From an uncultured Eubacteriales bacterium (GTDB lineage: Bacteria > Bacillota > Clostridia > Christensenellales > Aristaeellaceae): a stretch of DNA of 59,951 bases. The notes beneath the pieces were generated by a model. It was given only the letters and a program-made list of their open reading frames with translations. It searched no databases and was not told where the DNA came from. The stretch covers positions 1 through 59,951 of the forward strand of contig CACWXY010000017.1 of the NCBI GenBank assembly GCA_902764915.1, given 5' to 3'. The translations under genes were made by a program, and so were the position numbers. Below are positions 16,980 to 27,032 of the stretch, piece after piece. Every line of letters begins with the position of its first letter. Positions within the stretch are counted from its first letter, which is position 1.

Positions 16980-19900
16980 ATGCATTCGGAATGGAGCGAC
17001 CGTCTGAACCACTGGATCCGGACACTGGAAAAAGATCTGTACTGGCCGCTGGGAGCGATCAGCGTTGAGGGACGTCGGACGTTTGAGGAGGAATCCCTGG
17101 CGCAGGCCATGCGCGGGACCTTTGTTCCCATGCAGCCGGGGGAGCGGTGGGGAGAGACCTACGAGTATCTGTGGCTGCGGGGCACCATTGTGCTGCCGGA
17201 AGCGGCACAGGGGAAGCGGATTGTGATGGACCTGCCCTGCGGCGGAGAAAGCACACTGTTTGTCAACGGAAAGTCCTTCGGCACCTACCGTGCCTCCTGG
17301 GTGGAGCATCCGCATCATTTCCTGGAGGACAATACGCTCACCCGATCGGGCAGGGCGGGAGATACCTATGATGTTGTGATGGAAGCCTATGCCGGACACT
17401 TCTATCCCGAGGCGCCCGGCATGTGCGGGGCGACGGGACCTGTACTCCCCGGGGATTATCAGGACCCGAAGGCGGGACAGGAACGGGCAGTACTGGGGAA
17501 CCTGACATTCGGCATATGGAATGAAGAGGCGTATCAGCTGCTGATTGACCTGTGTACACTGCAGCAGACAGCGGAGCATGTGGACCCGGAAAGCCTGCGG
17601 CGCGTGAAGATTGAGCAGGCGCTGAAGCGGGCAACGCTGCTGTGTGACTTTGAGCAGGAGAAGGAGGCACGCGTGGCCAGCTACCGTGCCGCGCGGGAAG
17701 CCCTGCAGGAAGTGCTGTCGTGCCAGAACGGACCTACGGTTCCCATGTACTATGCGGTTGGAAATGCGCACCTGGACCTCTCCTGGCTGTGGCCTGTGGA
17801 GGAAACACACCGGAAAACACTGCGTACCTTTGCGGCACAGCTGCGGCATATCGAGGAATATCCGTCCTACCGTTTCATCCAGAGCCAGCCGGCTGCCTAT
17901 GCGATGGTTGAGGCGAAAGACCCTGACCTGTTCCTGCGCATTCAGAAGGCCGCCAGGGGCGGACAATGGATTCCGGAAGGCGCCATGTGGGTGGAGCCGG
18001 ACACGAATATGAGCAGCGGCGAGGCACTGATCCGTCAGGTGCTCTACGGCAAGCGCTATTTCCGGGAAAAGTTCGGCATTGATTCGGTCGTTCTCTGGCT
18101 GCCGGATTCCTTCGGGTATTCCGGGGCTCTTCCGCAGATCCTGCGCAAGACGGGCGTCCGCTATCTGGTGACGCAGAAAATCTTCTGGTCCTATAACGAG
18201 GGAGAGCGTTTCCCCTATCATTACTTTACCTGGCAGGGGATTGACGGATCCCGGATTGATACGTTCCTGCCCACAAGCTATACCTACCGCACGGATCCTG
18301 CGACGCTGGCGGAGACATGGAAGCAGCGCACGCAGAAAGAAGACCTGGAGGCCTTCCTTCTGCCCTTCGGGTACGGTGACGGCGGTGGCGGTCCGGCGCG
18401 GGACCATATTGAATATCTCCTGCGTGAGACAGACCTGGAGGGGCTGCCCCGCACACGGATGGAGAGCCCCGTGCGGTTTTTTGAGGATATGGAAAAACAG
18501 GGGGGACCGAAGCATACCTATGTGGGCGAACTCTATTTCAGTGCGCACCGCGGGGTATATACCTCCCAGGCACGGGTCAAGCGCGGAAACCGCAGGAGCG
18601 AGATTGCGCTGCGGGAAGCGGAGGCCATGGCCGGTTTTGCCATGATGCTTGGTTTACCGGACTATGTCTATCCACAGGAAACCATGGAAAAGGCGTGGAA
18701 GACATTGCTCTTCAACCAGTTCCACGATATTCTGCCCGGTTCTTCCATCGCCCGGGTGTATGAACGCGCGGCACAGGATCATCAGTATGTTCAGGAGACG
18801 GCGGAAGCGGTCATGCAAGCGGCGGCCGATACATTCCTGGATACGGGGGATACCCGCGCAATAACTGTGTGCAATACCCTCTCCTTCCCTCGGGAAGGCC
18901 TGGTCAGACTGCCAGCCCGCTTCGGAAGCGGCGCACGGAGAGAGGACGGGAGTTTGGTTCCTGTGGAAAAGGCGGACGATGGCGTATGGGCATGGGTGGA
19001 TGTGCCGCCTATGGGCGCAGTCTCACTCTGGCCGGCACGCAGGCAGGTGAAGGAAAAACCCTGTGCCAGCGCAACATGGCAGGGAGACTGTGTATGCATG
19101 GATAACGGCGAAGTCCGCGCAATCATCAGCCCCCGGGGTGAGGTATTGTCTTTTGTAGACCTGTTTACAGGACGCGAGTTTGCCAAGGGGCCCATGAATC
19201 ATCTGCGGGCGTTCAAGGATGTGCCGCGCAAGTTTGACGCATGGGACGTGGACTCTACGTACCGTGAGCAGGAGATTGTGCTGGATGAGCCGGTGACAGT
19301 GGAAATCACGCAGGCAGAAGGACTCCGGGCCGTGGTGCATGTATCACGGAAGGTCATGCATTCGCACTTTGCGCAGGACATTGTTCTGGAAGCGAAATCC
19401 CGCCGGCTGGACTTTGTGACGCGTGTGCACTGGGACGAAATGCACAGGCTCCTGAAAGTTGCCTTCCCGGTGGATGTATATGCCGAGAACGCAGCACAGG
19501 AGATTCAGTTCGGCTATGTGGAGCGGCCGACGCACTTCTCCCGGCCGTATGATCAGGACCGGTTCGAGGTATGCAATCAGCGCTACAGTGCGCTGTATGA
19601 TCACAGTCACGGGGCGGCGGTGCTCAATGACTGCAAGTATGGGATCAGTGTACATGAAAACGAAATGGCACTGACACTGCTGCGCGCCAGTGCAAGCCCT
19701 GTCATGCGCGGGGATCAGGGAGAACATGAGTTTACCTATGCCTTCCTCGGCTGGGACGGGGATTTCTCTGCAAGCCCTGTGGTGCAGGAGGCATACCGGC
19801 TGAATGTGCCGCTGCATGTGATGCAGGGCGGTTTGGGCGACATGTCGCTGATGGAACTGTCGGAGGACAATATATTTGTTGATACGCTGAAGCCTGCTGA

Positions 19901-20132
19901 GGATGGGAGCGGCGATCTGATCGTGCGGCTGTACGAAGGCAGGAAGGCGGACACGGTCTGCCGCATGGAATGCGTGGACATGGTGGAAAGCGTGACGCTG
20001 TGCGATATGCTGGAAAACCCGCAGGAGAATGTACCGCTGAGCGAGAACGGGTGGCTGTTCCTGCACTTTACGCCTTTTGAAATTAAGACACTGCGGCTGC
20101 ATCTGTCAACAGAAGGAGAGCAAAACAAATGA
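16980..20132 (+). CDS. GH38 alpha-mannosidase
   Basis: A 1,050-residue glycoside hydrolase of the GH38 family, a metal-dependent (usually zinc) retaining alpha-mannosidase. An N-terminal beta-rich part with LFVNGKSFGTY is followed by the catalytic domain with GNAHLDLSWLWP (metal-binding His and Asp, about residue 262), WLPDSFGYSGALPQIL (nucleophile Asp near 379) and FGYGDGGGGP. The C-terminal third is beta-sandwich. There is no signal peptide, so it should act on imported oligosaccharides. It is the first gene of the operon and its stop overlaps the next start by four bases. Full length suggests it is intact. Confidence 0.95.
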   Translation: MHSEWSDRLNHWIRTLEKDLYWPLGAISVEGRRTFEEESLAQAMRGTFVPMQPGERWGETYEYLWLRGTIVLPEAAQGKRIVMDLPCGGESTLFVNGKSFGTYRASWVEHPHHFLEDNTLTRSGRAGDTYDVVMEAYAGHFYPEAPGMCGATGPVLPGDYQDPKAGQERAVLGNLTFGIWNEEAYQLLIDLCTLQQTAEHVDPESLRRVKIEQALKRATLLCDFEQEKEARVASYRAAREALQEVLSCQNGPTVPMYYAVGNAHLDLSWLWPVEETHRKTLRTFAAQLRHIEEYPSYRFIQSQPAAYAMVEAKDPDLFLRIQKAARGGQWIPEGAMWVEPDTNMSSGEALIRQVLYGKRYFREKFGIDSVVLWLPDSFGYSGALPQILRKTGVRYLVTQKIFWSYNEGERFPYHYFTWQGIDGSRIDTFLPTSYTYRTDPATLAETWKQRTQKEDLEAFLLPFGYGDGGGGPARDHIEYLLRETDLEGLPRTRMESPVRFFEDMEKQGGPKHTYVGELYFSAHRGVYTSQARVKRGNRRSEIALREAEAMAGFAMMLGLPDYVYPQETMEKAWKTLLFNQFHDILPGSSIARVYERAAQDHQYVQETAEAVMQAAADTFLDTGDTRAITVCNTLSFPREGLVRLPARFGSGARREDGSLVPVEKADDGVWAWVDVPPMGAVSLWPARRQVKEKPCASATWQGDCVCMDNGEVRAIISPRGEVLSFVDLFTGREFAKGPMNHLRAFKDVPRKFDAWDVDSTYREQEIVLDEPVTVEITQAEGLRAVVHVSRKVMHSHFAQDIVLEAKSRRLDFVTRVHWDEMHRLLKVAFPVDVYAENAAQEIQFGYVERPTHFSRPYDQDRFEVCNQRYSALYDHSHGAAVLNDCKYGISVHENEMALTLLRASASPVMRGDQGEHEFTYAFLGWDGDFSASPVVQEAYRLNVPLHVMQGGLGDMSLMELSEDNIFVDTLKPAEDGSGDLIVRLYEGRKADTVCRMECVDMVESVTLCDMLENPQENVPLSENGWLFLHFTPFEIKTLRLHLSTEGEQNK

Positions 20133-21250
20133 CACAGGAAAACATGGTACGTGAGCGTGAACAGGTCATTATCCGCACCAGTATCATCGGTATTCTGGCC
20201 AATGTATTTCTCGCCGGCTTTAAGGCAGGGGTAGGCATACTTTCATCCTCCATTGCGGTGATCCTGGATGCGGTAAACAATCTCAGTGATGCGCTTTCTT
20301 CCGTCATCACCATCATCGGTACGCGTCTGGCGGGAAAGAAGCCGGATAAGAAGCATCCCCTGGGATATGGACGCATGGAATACCTGAGCGCGATGATCGT
20401 AGCGGCGCTGGTGCTCTATGCGGGCATTACATCGCTCGTGGAATCCGTGAAGAAAATCATACATCCGGAAATGCCGGACTACAGTGCGGTATCGCTTGTG
20501 ATCATTGCCTCGGCCGTGGTGGTCAAGCTGATCCTCGGACAGTATGTGAAGCGCACAGGGGAGCGGGTCCACTCCTCCTCCCTTGTGGCGTCCGGATCAG
20601 ATGCGCGCTTTGATGCCATTCTCTCCCTGTCAGTGCTGCTGTGTGCGGTGCTGTACCTGACAACGCATGTTTCTCTGGAAGCGTACGTCGGCGTGGTTAT
20701 CGCTGGCTTTATTATCAAGGCGGGCGTGGAAATGCTGATGGAGACGCTGGACGATCTTCTGGGAAGACGCGCGGACCGGGACTATGTGAGCGCGATTCAG
20801 AAGACAATTGCGGAAAATCCGCATGTGCTGGGCGTCTATGACATGATTCTGCACAGCTATGGCCCGGAAAAGAATGTGGCATCCCTGCATGTGGAGGTGG
20901 ACCGGGGCATGACGGCGGAAGAGATCGACGACATGGAGCGGGACATTACCGTGCGCGTTTTCAGGAAACACGGTGTGCTTGTGGGCGGTGTCAGCATATA
21001 TGCCGTCAACCAGAGCGATGATGAGGTCGGGCAGCTGCGCAGAGCCGTGCTGGATACCGTGCTCCGACATGAGGGTGTTCTGCAGATGCATGGGTTCCGG
21101 GCAGATCCGCAGAAGAAGACAGCGCAGATGGATCTGATACTGGACTACAGCATGGATGACCGGCAGGCAGTGTATGAAAGAATCTGCAGGGAACTGAAGG
21201 AAACATTCCCGCAGTATACATTCCATGTGGTGATGGATCTGGACATCTGA
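20129..21250 (+). CDS. Cation diffusion facilitator transporter, possibly manganese
   Basis: A 373-residue CDF exporter with about six membrane helices and a C-terminal cytoplasmic domain. Helix 2 carries DAVNNLSDA (NxxxD) and helix 5 DARFD (DxxxD). An NxxxD/DxxxD pair is the pattern of the manganese branch, whereas zinc exporters usually have His in one of these sites, so manganese is my reading. HPLGYGRMEYLSA follows helix 2 as usual. It is coupled to the GH38 stop. A metal transporter in a glycosidase operon is unusual and may serve the metal-dependent GH38. Confidence 0.92.
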   Translation: MTQENMVREREQVIIRTSIIGILANVFLAGFKAGVGILSSSIAVILDAVNNLSDALSSVITIIGTRLAGKKPDKKHPLGYGRMEYLSAMIVAALVLYAGITSLVESVKKIIHPEMPDYSAVSLVIIASAVVVKLILGQYVKRTGERVHSSSLVASGSDARFDAILSLSVLLCAVLYLTTHVSLEAYVGVVIAGFIIKAGVEMLMETLDDLLGRRADRDYVSAIQKTIAENPHVLGVYDMILHSYGPEKNVASLHVEVDRGMTAEEIDDMERDITVRVFRKHGVLVGGVSIYAVNQSDDEVGQLRRAVLDTVLRHEGVLQMHGFRADPQKKTAQMDLILDYSMDDRQAVYERICRELKETFPQYTFHVVMDLDI

Positions 21251-21268
21251 CGGGAGAGGAAGAACGTC

Positions 21269-22021
21269 TTGGCAGACAGCATATGGATCGAAGCATGCTG
21301 CGGCAGTGTACACGATGTACGGGAGGCGCTTGCGGGCGGTGCGGATCGGGTGGAGCTGAACAGTGCGCTGGCATTGTCCGGGCTTACTCCGTCCGTGGGC
21401 ACGATGGAGACGGTACGAGAATTGACGGACTGTCCGGTGCTTGCAATGCTGCGGCCCAGAGAAGGCGGTTTTGTCTATGACAGGGAGGAAGAGGAAAGCA
21501 TGCTCCGCGACGCGCGTGCGCTTCTGCGTGCGGGAGCGGACGGCCTGGTCTTCGGATGCCTGACGCCGCAGCGACGGGTCGATGAAGACCAGCTGCGACG
21601 CTTTCTGGACGCTGCGGAGGGAAAGCCCTGCGTGTTCCACCGCGCAGTGGACGTATGCGAGGGATGGGAGCGTGCGCTGGACACGCTGATGCGCTGGGGG
21701 ATCACACGGGTTCTGACCAGCGGACAGGCGAAAACGGCTGAGGAAGGTGCTGCGGTGATCCGACGGATGGTTGTGTACTGCGGTGCGGACATGGAGATTC
21801 TTCCGGGAAGTGGGATTCATGCGGGCAATGCGGCGCGCATTCTTGCCGTGACCGGCTGTCGGAGCCTGCACCTGTCCGGCAGCGGGCTGTATGCGGACCC
21901 CATGGGAGATATGCCTCTGGATTTTCATGGAGGCGGGGATATTCCAAACGGCTGTCTTCGCGGGGCGGACCGGGCGGTATTTGCCGCCGTGAGACAGGCG
22001 GTGGAAGGAGCAGACCTATGA
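21269..22021 (+). CDS. cutC: CutC-family protein
   Basis: A 250-residue TIM-barrel protein of the CutC family. Signatures are EACCGSVHDVREALAGGADR, GLTPSVG, LRPREGGFVYD, ADGLVFGCL, FHRAVDV and LTSGQ plus ILPGSGI. CutC was linked to copper tolerance but the role is disputed and some members bind sugars or nucleotides poorly understood. The start is a TTG about 10 bases after GGGAGAGG, and the end overlaps the next start by four bases. Its place between a metal exporter and a glycosylasparaginase offers no clear job. Confidence 0.93.
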   Translation: MADSIWIEACCGSVHDVREALAGGADRVELNSALALSGLTPSVGTMETVRELTDCPVLAMLRPREGGFVYDREEEESMLRDARALLRAGADGLVFGCLTPQRRVDEDQLRRFLDAAEGKPCVFHRAVDVCEGWERALDTLMRWGITRVLTSGQAKTAEEGAAVIRRMVVYCGADMEILPGSGIHAGNAARILAVTGCRSLHLSGSGLYADPMGDMPLDFHGGGDIPNGCLRGADRAVFAAVRQAVEGADL

Positions 22022-22896
22022 CGGGAATCATCGGAACCTGGGAGATGAGCGCGCAGGGCGTCGAAAAGGGAATGGCGCTTCTTTCCGGGGGTGCCAGCGC
22101 CGGGGATGCCGTGGAAACGGCAATCCGGGATGTGGAGGAGAATCCGGCTTTTTCCTCTGTCGGCTATGGCGGACTGCCTGCCATGGACGGGCAGGTCTAT
22201 CTGGACGCGGGCTGGATGGACGGGAACAGTCTGCGGTGCGGAGCGGTCGTGAGCGCACGGGGAATTCTGCATCCGGTTAGCCTGGCCCGGGGACTGTGCG
22301 GCCGGGAGACGAACTGGATGCTCGCAGGGGAAGGCGCCGAAGCGGAGGCGCGGCAGCGCGGACTTGCCATGCGTGACATGCGCACCCCGGAAGCTGTGGA
22401 GAAGTGGAAGGAAACGCTTCACAGGCAGTGCGCAGGCATGGGAGACCGGGTGTATCGCGGACATGACACGGTATGCGTGATTGCACGGGATGCAAAGGGA
22501 AGAATGGTGGTTGGCACTTCGACATCGGGATTGTTTATGAAGCAGCCCGGGCGTGTCGGGGATACGCCGGTCGTGGGCAGTGGGTTCTACTGCGATGCTT
22601 CTGTTGGTGCGGCAGCGGCAACCGGCCTGGGCGAGGATATCATGCGCGGCGTGCTCTCCTTTGCCTGTGTGCAGTACATGCGAAGCGGGCTGTCTCCCAT
22701 GGAGGCCTGCCGGTCTGTGATTCGGACACTGCAGGAGACAAAGGACAGGCTGGGTGAAGGCCAGGGCAGCTTTTCCGTGATTGCCATGGATGCGCAGGGA
22801 TGTTTCGGAGCCGCAACCAGTGAAACGGATTTCCCTTATGTGATCGGACAGAACGGCAGCATACAGGTATGCCATGCTGCATGGGACAGGCAATAG
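22018..22896 (+). CDS. Glycosylasparaginase (N4-GlcNAc-asparaginase family)
   Basis: A 292-residue Ntn-hydrolase precursor. The autoprocessing site is G148-H149-D150 | T151, where T151 becomes the catalytic N-terminus. It is followed by STSGLFMKQPGRVGDTPVVG, the substrate-binding stretch of the family. The enzyme cleaves the bond between GlcNAc and Asn, the last step in taking apart N-linked glycans. There is no signal peptide. With GH38 in the same operon it suggests use of host or dietary N-glycopeptides. L-asparaginase or isoaspartyl peptidase activity is the alternative, since these share the fold. Confidence 0.9.
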   Translation: MTGIIGTWEMSAQGVEKGMALLSGGASAGDAVETAIRDVEENPAFSSVGYGGLPAMDGQVYLDAGWMDGNSLRCGAVVSARGILHPVSLARGLCGRETNWMLAGEGAEAEARQRGLAMRDMRTPEAVEKWKETLHRQCAGMGDRVYRGHDTVCVIARDAKGRMVVGTSTSGLFMKQPGRVGDTPVVGSGFYCDASVGAAAATGLGEDIMRGVLSFACVQYMRSGLSPMEACRSVIRTLQETKDRLGEGQGSFSVIAMDAQGCFGAATSETDFPYVIGQNGSIQVCHAAWDRQ

Positions 22897-22907
22897 AAGA
22901 GGTATGT

Positions 22908-23699
22908 ATGAAAGCAAGAGAAGTCTTGCCCGGGGTCTATCATCTGACGGACGCCATGGGTGTGTGCATGACGCTGTTTGTGGGAGAGAAGAAAGCTGTG
23001 CTCCTGGATACAGGGTACGGCATGGAAAATGTGGCGGAAGCGGTGCGCGATATTACACGCCTGCCGCTTCAGGTCATTCTTACGCATGGGCATCACGACC
23101 ATGCGCTGGGGGCCAAATGCTTTCCGGATGTATTCTTGCTGGCTGAAGATCTGCCGGTATATGCCAAGTATACAAATCCCTTCTGGACACAGCGCGTGGT
23201 CGGACAGGCGGACGGCAAAGGCGTGCCAGTGCCGGACGGATATGTGGACCGGCCTGTGGCTGCTGCGCATGCGCTTACTGAGCAGGAAATGGATCTTGGC
23301 GGGCTGCATCTCCGGTTTGTGCCCTGTCCCGGGCATACGCCGGGCTCTCTGGTGGTATGGGTGCCGGATCGCGCGCTTCTTGTGACAGGCGACAACTGGA
23401 ACCCGACAACCTGGGTATGGTTCCGGGAAGCGCTGGATGTATTTGCTTACAGGAATAATCTGCAGTCACTTCTGAAGCTGCCCTTTACGCATGTCCTGTG
23501 CAGCCATGACTGTCGGCTGTTTGACCGCACCTGGATCGAAGACTTTGCGGCTGCATTGACCGATGCGGCAATCCTGGCGGCTGTGCCATGCCCGGAGGGA
23601 CAGGAGCAGTCGATTGACACCGTGTGCCTTCCGATGAAGCGGGACATGCATCTGGTGTTTGACAGACAAAAAGCGAGGGAGGCCAGGGGCAATGGCTGA
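22908..23699 (+). CDS. Metallo-beta-lactamase-fold hydrolase
   Basis: A 263-residue MBL-fold protein with the dinuclear metal motif THGHHDHA (about residue 60), GHTPGSLVVW, VTGDNW and a late SHD. The substrate is unknown; glyoxalase II-like, sugar-lactonase or quorum-lactonase roles are all compatible. The ATG at 22908 is favoured because AGAGGT lies upstream and the preceding gene stops at 22896. It overlaps the GH39 start by eight bases, so it belongs to the glycan operon. Confidence 0.88.
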   Translation: MKAREVLPGVYHLTDAMGVCMTLFVGEKKAVLLDTGYGMENVAEAVRDITRLPLQVILTHGHHDHALGAKCFPDVFLLAEDLPVYAKYTNPFWTQRVVGQADGKGVPVPDGYVDRPVAAAHALTEQEMDLGGLHLRFVPCPGHTPGSLVVWVPDRALLVTGDNWNPTTWVWFREALDVFAYRNNLQSLLKLPFTHVLCSHDCRLFDRTWIEDFAAALTDAAILAAVPCPEGQEQSIDTVCLPMKRDMHLVFDRQKAREARGNG

Positions 23700-25158
23700 G
23701 AAGGATAGAAACGTCTTTGTGAACCGCACATGCGACTGCATCGGAACGGGACGGATGGACCTGGCTCTGCAGGCGGAATATCAGGAAGAACTCCGCGCGG
23801 TACAGACGCTCTGCCACTTCCGGCACATCCGCGGCCATGGCCTTTTCTCAGAGGGCATGGCGATCTATGCGCCGTATATGGATGCGGACGGTGTGGAGCA
23901 TGCAGCCTACAACTTTACCTATCTGGACCGGGTCATGGATTTTTACCGCAGTGTGGGGCTTGCGCCGATTCTGGAGCTGGGCTTTATGCCGGAAAAGCTT
24001 TCCAGCGGACCGGAAACCATTTTTTACTGGAAAGGGCATGTGACTCCGCCCAATGATGAGGAAAAGTGGAAGGCACTGGTGCGTGCGACACTGTCTCACC
24101 TGTGTGCGCGCTATGGGCGGGAAGAGGTCGAGACCTGGCCGGTGGAAGTGTGGAATGAACCGAACCTGCGCGGCTTCTGGAAGGATGCGGACAAGCAGGC
24201 GTATTTCCGGCTGTATGAGATTACGGTACAGGCAGTGCGCGACGTATCGCCGTGCTTTCAGGTAGGGGGACCGGTGATCTGCGGCGGTGACGGATCGCTG
24301 CAGTGGATCCGGGATTTCCTCCGCTTCTGCGAGGAGAGAGCGCTGCCGCTGGACTATGTATCCAGGCATACGTATATGGGGCAGACGCCGGAGCATGCGG
24401 GCCGGTACCTGTATCATGACATGAACCGTCCGGAAGACGTAATCGCCGAGCTGGAAGCGACAAGGGATGTCATGAAAGAATTCCCGCGCTTCCGGGATCT
24501 GCCGCTGTATATTACCGAGTTCAATACCAGCTATAACCCCTTCTGTCCGATTCATGACACGCTGTACAATGCTGTGCTGATCAGTGGGCTGCTTCTGCGC
24601 ATGGGGCGCGTTGCGGACAGCTACAGCTATTGGACATTCGGGGATGTGTTTGAAGAACAGGGCGTACCCTCGCGTCTCTTCCACGGCGGCTTCGGCCTGA
24701 TGGCGCAGGGCTGCATTCCCAAGCCCACGCTGTGGGCCTTCCATTTCTTTGCCGGACTCAGGGGAGAAACGGTATGTGTGCGGGAAAACAGTGTCATGGT
24801 ACGGGACGGGGATGCATATACTGTTGTCGCCTGGAATCCGGGAAGGGAAACGGCAGAGGAAACATGGCACATCCCGATGACGGGACCGGTCTGCGTTATG
24901 CGGGAAACCGTGGACGAGGATCATGGAAATCCGCTGAAGGTCTGGCTGGCTATGGGACAGCCCCAGAGCCTGTCTGCGGATGAGGAACGGCTTGTGCGGG
25001 AAAGCGCGGTGCCAGGCGTACGGGGCGAGTGCTGTACAGCCGGTGAGGATGGACTGGATGTGAAGGCAGTACTGTCCGGGTATGCGCTGACACGGATCCG
25101 GGTCCAGGCGCAGGCGGCTTCAGGCGACTATGGATACAGTGTGGATCGATATCTATGA
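23692..25158 (+). CDS. GH39 beta-xylosidase
   Basis: A 488-residue retaining glycosidase of clan GH-A. The acid/base is E156 in VEVWNEPNLRGFW and the nucleophile is E276 in LYITEFNTSY, both with the context typical of GH39 beta-xylosidases. A TIM barrel fills the first 350 residues and a beta domain follows. No signal peptide, so it acts on imported xylo-oligosaccharides. It lies next to the GH67 gene, which supports xylan as substrate. A few GH39 members are alpha-L-iduronidases or arabinosidases. Confidence 0.9.
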   Translation: MAEKDRNVFVNRTCDCIGTGRMDLALQAEYQEELRAVQTLCHFRHIRGHGLFSEGMAIYAPYMDADGVEHAAYNFTYLDRVMDFYRSVGLAPILELGFMPEKLSSGPETIFYWKGHVTPPNDEEKWKALVRATLSHLCARYGREEVETWPVEVWNEPNLRGFWKDADKQAYFRLYEITVQAVRDVSPCFQVGGPVICGGDGSLQWIRDFLRFCEERALPLDYVSRHTYMGQTPEHAGRYLYHDMNRPEDVIAELEATRDVMKEFPRFRDLPLYITEFNTSYNPFCPIHDTLYNAVLISGLLLRMGRVADSYSYWTFGDVFEEQGVPSRLFHGGFGLMAQGCIPKPTLWAFHFFAGLRGETVCVRENSVMVRDGDAYTVVAWNPGRETAEETWHIPMTGPVCVMRETVDEDHGNPLKVWLAMGQPQSLSADEERLVRESAVPGVRGECCTAGEDGLDVKAVLSGYALTRIRVQAQAASGDYGYSVDRYL

Positions 25159-25174
25159 GCAGGGGGAAGGATAA

Positions 25175-26980
25175 ATGGACAGAGCGTGGCTGCATGCCTG
25201 GGAGGGCATGATTCCTGTGCATACACCGAAGGAAGCCGCGGAATGGGAACTGGCGCATGCCTCGGAGGGCGCCGGTGTTCAGGTGTGTGTAAAGCCGGAG
25301 ATGGGCGAAGCGTACTGCCTGCGCAGCGGGATTGTGGAAGGCGGAGAAACGGGCGTGCTGCAGGGCGCATTTCAGTATCTTGCCTCGCAGAGACTGGGAA
25401 AGCCGCTGCCGCAGGGAATGCAGCAGCCGTGCTATGCGCTGCGCATGCTCAATTGCTGGGATAATATGGACGGGAGTATTGAACGCGGGTACTCTGGCCC
25501 TTCGCTGTGGTTTTCCGAAGGCCGCGTGCAGTTTGTGCCGCAGCGCATTCAGTGGGCGGCTCGGCTTCTGTCTTCCTGCGGCGTGAATGTGGTGTGCATC
25601 AATAATGTCAATGTCCGCGAGCCTGCACAGGAGCTGATTGACAGTATGCTGCCCGATGTGGCGTCACTTGCCGCCCTTTTCCGCGCATACGGCATCCGGC
25701 TGATGCTGTCCGTGGACTTTTCTCATCCGCTTCGGAACGGTCTGCCGACGGCGGATCCTCTAGATGCGCGGGTGCAGGCGTGGTGGAGGGAACGGGCCAG
25801 GCGGGTCTATGAAGCCATCCCCGATCTGGCGGGCTTTCTCGTCAAGGCGGACAGTGAACACAGACCGGGACCGTTTACCTATGGGAGAAATCATGCGGAA
25901 GGCGCAAACATGCTTGCATCCGCGATTGCACCCTTCGGAGGCGTGCTGGTATGGCGCGCATTTGTGTATAACTGTCAGCAGGACTGGCGGGATCAGAAGA
26001 CAGACCGGCCTATGGCTGCATATCAGACCTATATGCCGCTGGATGGCTGCTTCAGTGACAATGTGATTCTTCAGGTCAAGCACGGTCCTTTTGACTTCCA
26101 GGTACGGGAACCGCTGTCTCCCCTGCTTCTTGGCATGCAGAAAACGCATCTGTGTCTGGAAGTTCAGCTGGCGCAGGAATACACGGGACACCAGATTGAT
26201 CTGTATACCATGCCGCCCATGTGGGCGGAAGTCATGGAAGAACTGCCTCAGGATCGTCTGTGTGCCGTCTGTGCTGTGGGAAATCTGGGATCCGGGCCTT
26301 TCCTGACCGGGCATCCGCTGGCGGCAGTCAACCTGTATGCCTTCGGGCGCTTCGGCTGGCAGCCGCATATGGATGTGGCCGCATGCATCCGGGACTGGGT
26401 CAGGCTTTCCTATGCGCTGTCGCCGGAAGACACGGAGACTCTGTGCGGCGTTCTTCTGAAAAGCCGGGCCGTGTATGAGTCCTATACCGGCTCCCTGGGA
26501 CTTTGCTGGATGGTGACACCGGGCTTTCATTATGGTCCCAGCCCCATGGGATATGAGTATGACAGCTGGGGCACGTATCATCGGGCTGATCGGAATGCTG
26601 TGGGGATTGACCGGACGGAGAAGGGCACAGGGTATGTCCTGCAGTATCCGGCAGAAATGCAGGAAAAGTACGGTAAGAAGGAAAACTGCCCGGATACGCT
26701 GCTTCTGTTTTTCCATCGGATGCGGTACACGGACCGTATGCGGGACGGGCGTACGGTAATACAGCGCCTCTATGACGATCACTTTGACGGCGCGCAGCAG
26801 ACAAGGGAAATGCAGCGAGTGCTTCAGGCGATTCCGTTCCCGGCTGCAGTCGGGCAGGCAGTGAACCAGTGCATGGAAAAGCAGGTGCGCAATGCACAGG
26901 AATGGTGTGACGTCAGCAACAGCTTTTTTCACCGCCTCAGCGGTATTGAGGATGAAAAAGGCAGGATAATCTATGACTGA
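25175..26980 (+). CDS. GH67 alpha-glucuronidase with a short N-terminal region
   Basis: A 601-residue enzyme that removes 4-O-methylglucuronic acid from the non-reducing end of xylo-oligosaccharides. GH67 signatures are RMLNCWDNMDGSIERGY (90-106), GFLVKADSEHRPGPFTYGR (220-238), GPFDFQVREP and QEYTG. The acid residue is E228, with D307 and E335 as the activating pair, matching the spacing known in Geobacillus AguA. Typical members have about 680 residues; here roughly 60 are missing before the barrel, so the N-terminal domain is reduced. It has no signal peptide. It starts 16 bases after the GH39 stop. Confidence 0.93.
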   Translation: MDRAWLHAWEGMIPVHTPKEAAEWELAHASEGAGVQVCVKPEMGEAYCLRSGIVEGGETGVLQGAFQYLASQRLGKPLPQGMQQPCYALRMLNCWDNMDGSIERGYSGPSLWFSEGRVQFVPQRIQWAARLLSSCGVNVVCINNVNVREPAQELIDSMLPDVASLAALFRAYGIRLMLSVDFSHPLRNGLPTADPLDARVQAWWRERARRVYEAIPDLAGFLVKADSEHRPGPFTYGRNHAEGANMLASAIAPFGGVLVWRAFVYNCQQDWRDQKTDRPMAAYQTYMPLDGCFSDNVILQVKHGPFDFQVREPLSPLLLGMQKTHLCLEVQLAQEYTGHQIDLYTMPPMWAEVMEELPQDRLCAVCAVGNLGSGPFLTGHPLAAVNLYAFGRFGWQPHMDVAACIRDWVRLSYALSPEDTETLCGVLLKSRAVYESYTGSLGLCWMVTPGFHYGPSPMGYEYDSWGTYHRADRNAVGIDRTEKGTGYVLQYPAEMQEKYGKKENCPDTLLLFFHRMRYTDRMRDGRTVIQRLYDDHFDGAQQTREMQRVLQAIPFPAAVGQAVNQCMEKQVRNAQEWCDVSNSFFHRLSGIEDEKGRIIYD

Positions 26981-27032
26981 CGGGGAAGCAGGAAAAAACC
27001 ATACATGACGTGCGGAAAGGAGCGTTGCAGAG

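Noticed and set aside
16773..18548. Long antisense frames over GH38, and similar ones over metH and the binding protein
   Set aside because: They mirror the codon pattern of the real genes and are Arg/His-rich with no family features.
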